Shown here: positions 57,447 to 64,000 of the stretch, one piece after another
Layout of the letters: each line of letters starts with the position of its first letter
How positions within the stretch are numbered: the stretch's first letter is position 1
Assembly: GCA_913020715.1 (NCBI GenBank)
Contig: CAJVZH010000008.1
Span: 1 to 64,000, forward strand
Source: an uncultured Gammaproteobacteria bacterium
GTDB taxonomy: Bacteria > Pseudomonadota > Gammaproteobacteria > PS1 > Pseudothioglobaceae
Length of the DNA stretch: 64,000 nucleotides
Direction of reading: 5' to 3'
Notes under the pieces: generated by a model
What the model saw: only the letters and a program-made list of their open reading frames with translations
What the model was told of the DNA's origin: nothing
The model's database searches: none
Position numbers and translations under genes: made by a program

Positions 57447-58724
57447 TTAATCTAGTGATTCAATGTGAATAATTTTCACACTGGCTTGGTTGAATTCGCA
57501 GGCTTCAATAGCCAATTTAACGGCTCGAATGTCCTGAGTGTGAATTTTGTTGGTGATGACGGCGATATGAGCGTTGTTATTGCCATCTACTTGTTTCTGT
57601 ACAAGGGACTCAATGCTGACATTGTTTTGAGAGAATATTTGTGTGATTTCAGCTAGCACGCCCCTCTTGTCAGAAACTAACAAACGCAGATAAAACTCGC
57701 TTTCAATTAAATCCGAATCAAGTACTTCAGGTTTTTCTTGTGCTTTCCAACCAAGGATGTGATCACTTTTTTGGTTGTTGATAATGTCAATTAAATCAGC
57801 TATGACCGCTGAGGCTGTCGCTTCATCGCCTGCGCCAGCACCATAGTAAAGTGATGTTCCAAGGGCGTTACTTTTAACAAGTACTGCGTTCATAACGCCA
57901 TTGACATTAGCAATTAATTGTTTATTAGCGATTAAAGTTGGATGAACGCGCATTTCGATCGCATCGCCAGATCTTTTGGCAATACCAAGATGTTTGATTG
58001 TATAGCCCAGCTCTGTCGCGTATTTAATATCTTCAGCGGTAACTTCGCTGATGCCTTTTGTGTACACTTTGTCAAATTGAAGTTCTGTGCCAAATGCAAT
58101 CGCCGCAAGAATGCAAAGCTTATGCGCCGCATCAATACCTTCAATATCAAATGTTGGATCTGCTTCGGCGTAGCCTAGTGCTTGAGCCTCGGCCAAAACG
58201 TCGGCAAAATCTCGGCCTTTTTCTTTCATTTCGCTAAGGATGAAGTTACCAGTGCCGTTAATAATGCCCGCCACTAGTTCAATTTTGTTGGCGCTTAGTC
58301 CCTGCTCTAAGGATTTTAAAATGGGAATTCCACCTGCAACAGCCGCTTCAAACAGTAGATGTACATTTTTTTCTTTGGCAAGCGCAAGCAGCTCATTGCC
58401 GTGGGTTGCAATTAAAGCCTTGTTAGCGGTGATGACGTGCTTGTTATTATTGATTGCGGCAATAACTAACTCTTTAGCGATGGTTGTGCCGCCAATAAGT
58501 TCTAATACAACATCTATCTCTGGGTTGTTAACGACTTCAAACGCATCTTCGGTAATGTTGATGTCACCATCATCACAAATTCTTGGCTCGTTAACGCTTT
58601 TGACTGCCGCATGGGGCATTTGAATTTTCACTCCGGTACGACGCTCAATAGAGTTGCTGTTTTTTCGTAAAACATTAACAACGCCACCACCGACGGTCCC
58701 AAGACCTAGAATACCAATTTTCAT
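57447..58724 (-). CDS. hom: Homoserine dehydrogenase
   Basis: Hom reduces aspartate semialdehyde to homoserine. The 425-residue protein, counted from the ATG at 58724, shows the NAD-binding GLGTVGGGVVNVL at the start, TANKALIATHG, the catalytic GIINGTGNFIL and EGIDAAHKL(CIL), and a C-terminal ACT domain beginning YLRLLVSDKRGVLAE (feedback by threonine is usual). The upstream in-frame start, 22 codons earlier, lacks homology. It leads the hom-thrC-cysM-clcA operon; aspartokinase is not adjacent. Confidence 0.95.
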   Translation of the reverse strand: MKIGILGLGTVGGGVVNVLRKNSNSIERRTGVKIQMPHAAVKSVNEPRICDDGDINITEDAFEVVNNPEIDVVLELIGGTTIAKELVIAAINNNKHVITANKALIATHGNELLALAKEKNVHLLFEAAVAGGIPILKSLEQGLSANKIELVAGIINGTGNFILSEMKEKGRDFADVLAEAQALGYAEADPTFDIEGIDAAHKLCILAAIAFGTELQFDKVYTKGISEVTAEDIKYATELGYTIKHLGIAKRSGDAIEMRVHPTLIANKQLIANVNGVMNAVLVKSNALGTSLYYGAGAGDEATASAVIADLIDIINNQKSDHILGWKAQEKPEVLDSDLIESEFYLRLLVSDKRGVLAEITQIFSQNNVSIESLVQKQVDGNNNAHIAVITNKIHTQDIRAVKLAIEACEFNQASVKIIHIESLD

Positions 58725-58845
58725 AACCCAACCTGAATAAATGCAAAGCTGCATTATACCAAGCGCTGAAAAACCGCACCAGTTTATCAAGTATAAAAAT
58801 GTTGGTATTGCTATTGAGTTGGATTAATTTTTATTGGTAAAAAAT

Positions 58846-60312
58846 TCAGCCTAATCCACCCATGCAAATGTATTTAAGCTCAAGAAAATCGTCGATTCCA
58901 TAGTGCGAACCCTCTCTGCCTAATCCCGATTCTTTAATACCGCCGAAAGGTGCGACTTCGTTGGAAATTACACCTTCATTAACACCCACCATGCCGTATT
59001 CAAGTGCCTCTGATACACGCCAAACTCTGCCAATATCATTGGTGTAAAAATAAGAAGCCAAACCAAATTCAGTGTCATTGGCCATTGCAATGGCTTCTTC
59101 CTCTGTCGAGAATTTAAAGACTGGCGCCAATGGCCCAAAAGTTTCTTCTTTGGCGACTTTCATTTCAATTGTTGCGTTAGCGATAACAGTAGGCTCAAAC
59201 AGGGTTCCGCCTTTTTCGTGGCGTTTGCCGCCAGCGATCACTACACCCCCTTTGGCAATAGCATCCTCGATATGCTCTTCTACTTTTTCAACTGCATTTT
59301 GGTTGATTAGTGGACCTTGAGAGACGCCATCATCTAAGCCGTTACCCACATTGAGGGATTTAACTGCCTCGCTTAGCTTTTCTACAAATTGATCATAAAT
59401 TCCTTCTTGTGCAAGAATTCGGTTTGTGCAGACGCAGGTCTGACCTGTGTTACGATATTTGGACGCCATCACACCGGCAATTGCCTTGTCTAGGTCTGCA
59501 TCATCAAAAACAATAAACGGGGCGTTACCACCAAGCTCCATCGAGACTTTTTTCATCGTGTCGGCGCAATTTCTGGTTAGAATTTTTCCAACCCCTGTTG
59601 AGCCTGTGAATGACAGCTTTCTGACAATTGGGCTGTCGGTTAGGGCGAGGCCAATTTCTTTTGCATTGGTACCAACAACAACGTTAATAATGCCCGCAGG
59701 GATACCTGCTTGATCGGCTAACTCCGCCAACGCCAAAGCAGAAAGCGGTGTCTCGGCAGCAGGTTTGATAACAACTGGGCAACCAGCAGCTAAGGCGGGT
59801 GCACATTTGCGAGTTATCATAGCAATAGGGAAGTTCCAAGGGGTAATAGCCGCAACAACCCCAATGGGTTGCTTGATTGCCAAGATACGGCGGTCGTTGG
59901 AAGGTGTCGGTATAACATCACCATAAGTTCTTTTACCTTCTTCTGCAAACCACTCGATAAACGAGGAGCCGTAACCAACCTCGCCTCTGGCCTCGGCTAA
60001 CGGCTTACCCTGCTCAAGGGTCATTAATGTGGCCAGGTCTTCTTGATTGTCAAGGATAAGATTAAACCATTTTCTTAATATTGCAGCTCGTTCTTTAGCG
60101 GTTTTGCTGCGCCAGTTTGGCCAAGCATTATTGGCGGCTTCAATAGCACTATTTGTTTCTGCTTTACCCATTTCTGGCAGTGTGCATATAAGGTCTTGAG
60201 AGTAGGCGTTTTTAACATCAAACCGATTAATGCTTTCAGCACCAATCCACTGTCCGTTAATATAGCCAGCTGACTTCAACAAACCCTCGTTTTTTAGTAT
60301 TGATTTTTTCAT
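58846..60312 (-). CDS. gabD: Succinate/glutarate-semialdehyde dehydrogenase
   Basis: This NAD(P)-dependent aldehyde dehydrogenase, 488 residues from the ATG at 60312, has ITPWNFPIAMITRK, FTGSTGVGKIL, the general-base Glu in MELGGNAPF, and the nucleophile Cys293 in GQTCVCTNR. GabD/DavD oxidises succinate or glutarate semialdehyde. Being divergent from a GntR regulator and near lhgO-glaH supports a role feeding the glutarate route. A minus-strand -10 (TATAAT, 60345-60340) lies 28 nt before the start. gabT is not in the window. Confidence 0.93.
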   Translation of the reverse strand: MKKSILKNEGLLKSAGYINGQWIGAESINRFDVKNAYSQDLICTLPEMGKAETNSAIEAANNAWPNWRSKTAKERAAILRKWFNLILDNQEDLATLMTLEQGKPLAEARGEVGYGSSFIEWFAEEGKRTYGDVIPTPSNDRRILAIKQPIGVVAAITPWNFPIAMITRKCAPALAAGCPVVIKPAAETPLSALALAELADQAGIPAGIINVVVGTNAKEIGLALTDSPIVRKLSFTGSTGVGKILTRNCADTMKKVSMELGGNAPFIVFDDADLDKAIAGVMASKYRNTGQTCVCTNRILAQEGIYDQFVEKLSEAVKSLNVGNGLDDGVSQGPLINQNAVEKVEEHIEDAIAKGGVVIAGGKRHEKGGTLFEPTVIANATIEMKVAKEETFGPLAPVFKFSTEEEAIAMANDTEFGLASYFYTNDIGRVWRVSEALEYGMVGVNEGVISNEVAPFGGIKESGLGREGSHYGIDDFLELKYICMGGLG

Positions 60313-60482
60313 AATAAAAATAAATGTTTTAAGATGGGAATTATAAACCTCAATTATCAATAGTTGTGATTTATAAGGTCGAAACTAAGGCCGCTCTCTG
60401 GTGGGTTTGCATGTCGATTAATTCGTGGATTTAATATTTTTTCGTTGGTTTTAAGTGGATTGGTTTGTGGGATAATAAAATT

Positions 60483-60492
60483 TGTGATCACA
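60483..60492. promoter_or_regulatory. Palindrome TGTGATCACA in the gabD-gntR divergent region
   Basis: A perfect 10-bp palindrome lies 38 nt before the GntR-type regulator's ATG. TTATAAA (60341-60347) and TTTATAA (60370-60376) form another inverted pair near the gabD start. Short palindromes are usual GntR targets, and TGTGA/TCACA halves also resemble CRP/FNR-type sites. Which protein binds is inference. The 218-nt gap holds no gene. Confidence 0.55.
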
Positions 60493-60530
60493 TTTTTAGT
60501 TTAGTAAAAACGCACCACATAAAAGGATTT

Positions 60531-61220
60531 ATGCAAAACGAGCTGTTGTTAAAAGTTGCAAAAATAAGAGGGGATACTTCCGTGAAAGAGTGGGTGTACC
60601 AATCTCTCTGCGAACTTTTGCTTACCGGTGAATTCACCCCCGGTATGAGCATTACTTTGCGCGGCATTGCAGAAGCATTCGAAGTGAGTCCAATGCCTGT
60701 TAGAGAAACTGTGCAGAGGCTTGTGTCAGAAGGTGCATTGGAGTTAACAGAGACCCGTAGAATTTGTGTAGCCGAAATCAATGAAGACAAGTTTGATGAG
60801 ATCTTTCATGCAAGAGTTAGTCTAGAGCCCAAGCTTGCATCTTCCGCCTTGCCAAGTATCGATGATAAAGCATTAAAACAAATAATCGACGTGGACGAGC
60901 GATTGATGAGGTCAATCGTTGAGGGCGATGTTGAAGAGTATGTTAGATACAATCGTCAATTTCATTTTTTAATATATCATCACAGTCCTTCGGTGGTTTT
61001 ATTGCCAATGGTGAACAGTCTTTGGTTGCAGTTTTCTCCTTTTATGCGGGTGGTAGTTGGCAGAGTTGGTACCCAAGTGATGATGGATCATCATGAATCT
61101 GTTATTGAATCCATCAGTGAGAATGACGCACAAGGTCTTCAAAAAGCCCTTTACAATAATATCTTTAACAGGATGATTATCGTGAAGGATGAGATTTTCT
61201 CTCATGACACACCCACCTGA
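60531..61220 (+). CDS. GntR-family regulator with FCD domain (GlaR/CsiR-like)
   Basis: The 229 residues have an N-terminal winged helix (ITLRGIAEAFEVSPMPVRETVQRLVSEGALEL) and an all-helical FCD effector domain with metal-ligand histidines (RQFHFLIYHH, MDHHESV). In E. coli the FCD-type repressor GlaR (CsiR) controls glaH-lhgO-gabDTP and responds to glutarate/2-hydroxyglutarate; a like role here is inferred from context. The start is the ATG at 60531 with AAAAGGA four bases upstream; an upstream in-frame start would overlap the TGTGATCACA palindrome. Confidence 0.9.
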   Translation: MQNELLLKVAKIRGDTSVKEWVYQSLCELLLTGEFTPGMSITLRGIAEAFEVSPMPVRETVQRLVSEGALELTETRRICVAEINEDKFDEIFHARVSLEPKLASSALPSIDDKALKQIIDVDERLMRSIVEGDVEEYVRYNRQFHFLIYHHSPSVVLLPMVNSLWLQFSPFMRVVVGRVGTQVMMDHHESVIESISENDAQGLQKALYNNIFNRMIIVKDEIFSHDTPT

Positions 61221-61229
61221 GTAATCTAA

Positions 61230-61955
61230 ATGATCATTGGTATTTTTCAAGTAGGCAAGGTGCCTGATGAATTAATAGAGGTATACGGTAGTTATGCTGA
61301 GATGTTTGTCGCACTTCTGAGTGATAAAGAGAGCACGTTTGAGTTTAGAATATATGAAGCTTGTGACGGTGAATTTCCGCAAGATATTAATGAATGCGAT
61401 GGATGGATAATCACTGGCTCCAAAAACGGCGTTTATGAGGAGCTAAGTTGGATTTCAATACTTGGTTGCCTCATCGTGGATATTTACCGTGCTAAACAAC
61501 CCCTAGTCGGCATTTGTTTTGGCCATCAAATCATTGCGCAATCTTTAGGTGGTGTTGTTGAAAAATCCAACAAAGGCTGGGGAATCGGCCTTGATACTTA
61601 CAGTCTTGATAATAAGGCAGACTGGATGGGCGACATAAGTGATGAAATTACACTTAATATCATCCACCAAGATCAAGTGGTTAAGCCTCCAGGTGGCGCT
61701 ATTGTCTATGCCAGTTCTGATTTCTGTGAAAATGCTGGTTTTTACATAAATAACAATATCTTAACAATTCAAGGACATCCCGAATTCTTGGTAGAATTTA
61801 CAGCAAAAATTCTAGCGCTTCGAAGCGCACTGACTATTCCAAAAAAAGTGGTAGAACCGGCACTTTTTCAACTAAACCAAGAAGGTGGATCAGTTGGTCG
61901 TCAAGATTTTGGAGTTATGATTAACCAGTTCTTTCGATCTAACTTAACCGATTAA
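61230..61955 (+). CDS. Class I glutamine amidotransferase-like protein (glutarate locus)
   Basis: The 241 residues show GICFGHQ with nucleophile Cys96, GWIITGSKNGVYEE, and the His-Glu pair in IQGHPEF. This is a stand-alone GATase1 domain without a synthetase. It follows the regulator by nine bases and ends 17 bases inside the convergent lhgO. Gamma-glutamyl hydrolysis in polyamine or GABA breakdown (PuuD-like role) is possible, as these pathways feed the same semialdehyde dehydrogenase, but PuuD itself has a different sequence pattern. Confidence 0.8.
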   Translation: MIIGIFQVGKVPDELIEVYGSYAEMFVALLSDKESTFEFRIYEACDGEFPQDINECDGWIITGSKNGVYEELSWISILGCLIVDIYRAKQPLVGICFGHQIIAQSLGGVVEKSNKGWGIGLDTYSLDNKADWMGDISDEITLNIIHQDQVVKPPGGAIVYASSDFCENAGFYINNNILTIQGHPEFLVEFTAKILALRSALTIPKKVVEPALFQLNQEGGSVGRQDFGVMINQFFRSNLTD

Positions 61956-63141
61956 AAGCCTTAATTGCTTTATTAGTAATGTATTTGCCAATCGGTATTG
62001 CTGAGGTTGCCGCAGGAGAAGGGGCATTGCAAACGTGAATGGAGCGCTTACTCTCGGCAAATAGAAAATCATGCACCAGAGTGCCATCTTTTAGTACGGC
62101 CTGTGCACGTATACCTGCTGGATAGGGGTTTAACTCTTTGAGTTTGATTGATGGGCAATATTTTTGAACTTGCCGCAGATAGCCAGCCTTGAAAACCGAG
62201 TTAAGTATTTCACTGATGCCCGATTTCCAGTTTTGTCTAATCACCTTGTAGAAGCCCTTAAAGGTGAGCATTTGTATTGTATCTCTGAAACTGAAGTTGA
62301 TTGTGCTATAGCCTTCACGTTTAAACCCCAAGACTGCATTGGGGCCAACGGTGATACTGCCGTCAATCATTCTTGTTAAGTGAACACCCAAGAAAGGCAG
62401 TTCGGGGTCTGGAATGGGGTAGATCAAATGCTTAACAAGTTGATTGCATTTTTTTGGTAGTTGAAAGTATTCGCCACGAAAGGGAATAATTCGAAAGTCT
62501 GTGGGTATATTGAGCAGCTTAACAATGCGATCAGCCATGAGTCCTGCACAGCTAACCAGATACTTGGTTTTGAATGCTTCTTGTTTGGTAATGACTTCAA
62601 CAGAATTCGAATCTTCCTTAAGGTTGGTGATTTGGCTGTCCAGTAAATATTCACCGCCTAAGGCTTCAAACTGTTCAGCCATTTTTTGAGTGATTAATTT
62701 GTAATTAACAATGCCAGTTGATTTAACTAGAATGGCGCCAAGACCGGTGATATTGGGTTCAATTTGCTTTAACTGCTGCTTGCTTAACGATTTAGCCTCA
62801 ATACCATTCTGTTGGCAGCGTTCAAACAACGCGCTCATTCGGTTGAGTTCGATATCTGTGGTGGCAACAAGTAACTTGCCACATTGTTCAAAAGGTATGT
62901 TGTGCTCTGTGCAGAAATCTATCGTTGCCTTTAGTCCTTCTTTGCAGAATTGTGCCTTTAAACTGCCGGGTTGGTAGTAAACGCCCGCATGAATGACACC
63001 ACTGTTGTGACCAGTTTGGTGGGCGGCAAATGAACACTCTTTCTCCAATAATAGGATTTTCTTGTCCGGTTGCTCGGTTATCAGCGATAGGGCAGTAGAG
63101 GTGCCTACAATGCCGCCACCGATGATTATGTAATCGTACAT
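61939..63141 (-). CDS. lhgO: L-2-hydroxyglutarate oxidase/dehydrogenase
   Basis: LhgO oxidises L-2-hydroxyglutarate to 2-oxoglutarate, passing electrons through FAD to the quinone pool. The 400 residues show the FAD motif IIGGGIVGTSTALSL at the start, HQTGHNSGVIHAGVYYQPGSLKAQFC, FRGEYFQLP and GPNAVLGFKREGY. It follows glaH by 28 nt, the same order as in E. coli glaH-lhgO, which makes the function secure. Confidence 0.96.
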   Translation of the reverse strand: MYDYIIIGGGIVGTSTALSLITEQPDKKILLLEKECSFAAHQTGHNSGVIHAGVYYQPGSLKAQFCKEGLKATIDFCTEHNIPFEQCGKLLVATTDIELNRMSALFERCQQNGIEAKSLSKQQLKQIEPNITGLGAILVKSTGIVNYKLITQKMAEQFEALGGEYLLDSQITNLKEDSNSVEVITKQEAFKTKYLVSCAGLMADRIVKLLNIPTDFRIIPFRGEYFQLPKKCNQLVKHLIYPIPDPELPFLGVHLTRMIDGSITVGPNAVLGFKREGYSTINFSFRDTIQMLTFKGFYKVIRQNWKSGISEILNSVFKAGYLRQVQKYCPSIKLKELNPYPAGIRAQAVLKDGTLVHDFLFAESKRSIHVCNAPSPAATSAIPIGKYITNKAIKAFNRLS

Positions 63142-63169
63142 ATTTGAAATGCTATTAAATCTCTAGATA

Positions 63170-64000
63170 CTATACCGATTTTTGCTCAAAGCGTGCGTTC
63201 TCAGAAAAAGCGCCCCTTTGGCGCAAGAGTTCTCGGTGTAGATTCTTTCTGGCAATAAATTTATCCCGACCGTGCAGCCAACAATAGTTGTTAATAATAA
63301 GCATACTTCCTTCACAGAGCTCAACGCCAAAAGTATTGGTTTCGGCTTCTAGAGATTCACCCATCTCATAAAGGTACAAGCCTTGATCGGTATTAAGTGG
63401 TTCGGCAAATTGATCAATAAAGGACATGCGTGGCTCACCTTGTTTTTCTTCTTTGATAAAGACTGGGTGGTAGGTTTTGTAACCCACGTTTTTGCTTGGT
63501 GGTGAACCCCATTGTATCTCCGCTTTAGCCTGGTCATCGCTGTAGAACTTATCCAATTCTTGCCAATCATCAACGTGCAGAAGTAGAGATTCGCCACCTT
63601 CAACATCAATTTCAAGCATTTTTTGCATAATGACCCAGTCGGTGTGCTCTTTAACATAGGTGCCGTCTGTGTGAAGCTCCATACGGCGATGTGCTTGGCG
63701 CAGGTAACTGTCACTGTTATCCTCGTTTTTAACACTAAAACGTGCATAAAATTTGCCCGACATGGAGTCAAGGTTTGGCACACCAATAAGGTGGGAAATT
63801 GCCGTTGACAGCAGTATGTTGAAATCAATAAAGTCTATGTTGTTTAGTGTTTCTGAATCAAGTGATTCACATTGAAGCAGCACCGCACCAGTTTGACGGT
63901 CTTTAATAGTGTTTAGGAGGAAATCACCAAGGGTGTTATTTGTTTCCTGGTTGAGGCAGTTGGCGACATGAAAACGTAAAAATGGCTTGTACTCAATTGA
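63170..64000 (-). CDS. glaH: Glutarate 2-hydroxylase GlaH (CsiD), 5' end beyond the window
   Basis: GlaH is the Fe(II)/2-oxoglutarate dioxygenase that turns glutarate into L-2-hydroxyglutarate. The frame stays open to the window edge. The visible 276 residues match CsiD from about residue 55 on: EYKPFLRF, ISHLIGVPNLDSMSGKFYARF, NSDSYLRQAHRRMELHTDGTYV with the HxD triad, SFIDQFAEPLN and INNYCWLHGRD with the distal His, then RELLRQRG. E. coli CsiD has 325 residues, so about 50 N-terminal residues and the promoter lie to the right. A GTG-start reading from 63883 would truncate the protein and is rejected. Confidence 0.96.
   Translation of the reverse strand, partial: SIEYKPFLRFHVANCLNQETNNTLGDFLLNTIKDRQTGAVLLQCESLDSETLNNIDFIDFNILLSTAISHLIGVPNLDSMSGKFYARFSVKNEDNSDSYLRQAHRRMELHTDGTYVKEHTDWVIMQKMLEIDVEGGESLLLHVDDWQELDKFYSDDQAKAEIQWGSPPSKNVGYKTYHPVFIKEEKQGEPRMSFIDQFAEPLNTDQGLYLYEMGESLEAETNTFGVELCEGSMLIINNYCWLHGRDKFIARKNLHRELLRQRGAFSENARFEQKSV

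Noticed and set aside
58725-58845. A small gene or RNA between hom and gabD
   Set aside because: No ORF with a start signal and no stable hairpin with T-run; it probably carries only the hom promoter.
63170-63883. A complete 237-residue dioxygenase starting at a GTG at 63883
   Set aside because: The frame continues to the window edge with clear GlaH sequence (EYKPFLRF), so the gene is cut by the window instead.

Overview
The window reads as a continuous piece of a low-GC (about 40 % by eye) gammaproteobacterial chromosome. The reasons are the order tuf / tRNA-Trp-secE-nusG / rplKA / rplJL-rpoBC, an Escherichia-like type A RNase P RNA, an L10 leader with the gammaproteobacterial fold, and the protein sequences themselves. 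Streamlined spacing, HemJ in place of HemG/HemY, and solute and glutarate catabolism would suit a free-living marine lineage such as Thioglobus/SUP05 relatives. That placement is inference and was not tested. There is no rRNA, CRISPR array, insertion sequence or prophage in the window.

Layout. 1-12.4 kb: end of tuf with its terminator, tRNA-Trp, secE, nusG, L11/L1, an L10 leader, L10, L7/L12, an attenuator, rpoB and rpoC with a strong terminator. 12.4-26.8 kb: trpE, dnaE, comEC (minus), ribD-coaBC (minus), recA-recX, an Atm1-type ABC exporter and tgt. 26.8-32.2 kb (minus): the cell-shape genes mreB, mreC, mreD and mrdA, split by an EamA transporter and a broken nitroreductase. 32.3-35.6 kb: class I fumarase, a small ABM-domain protein, rnpB, an SMR transporter and an Lrp regulator. 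35.6-37.1 kb (minus): an isolated rsxE followed by prmC. 37.6-43.7 kb: a seven-gene plus-strand operon of unknown substrate (diaminopropionate ammonia-lyase-like, M24 hydrolase, Asp/Glu racemase family, PhyH dioxygenase, sulfurtransferase, class I amidotransferase, DUF924), followed by trmL. 44.5-52.4 kb: CNNM/CorC transporter, argH-fmt, hemC-phhB-oxidoreductase, ftsY, an exported SCP2-like protein and hemJ. 52.4-54.2 kb: a two-gene operon pairing a 2-oxoglutarate dioxygenase with a threonine aldolase. 54.2-58.7 kb (minus): hom-thrC-cysM-clcA. 58.8-64 kb: a glutarate/2-hydroxyglutarate catabolism locus (semialdehyde dehydrogenase, GntR regulator, amidotransferase, lhgO, glaH cut by the window edge).

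How they work together. The left part is core information processing. The right part holds two putative catabolic modules. One is the well-understood glaH-lhgO-gabD glutarate route with a divergent GntR regulator. The other is an operon whose first three enzymes resemble the ectoine/hydroxyectoine utilisation set (EutB-, EutD- and EutA-like) but with a different PLP lyase and several extra enzymes. A third idea comes from two adjacent genes that could beta-hydroxylate an amino acid and then cleave it to glycine plus an aldehyde.

The most interesting non-coding signals are two seven-G tracts 0.7 kb apart (one inside an exported-protein gene, one between the -10 box and the ATG of the dioxygenase operon), several genes whose -10 box sits 6-10 nt before an ATG with no Shine-Dalgarno (likely leaderless), perfect palindromes upstream of the 37.6 kb operon and of the glutarate regulator, and a 9-bp inverted repeat on the rnpB promoter.
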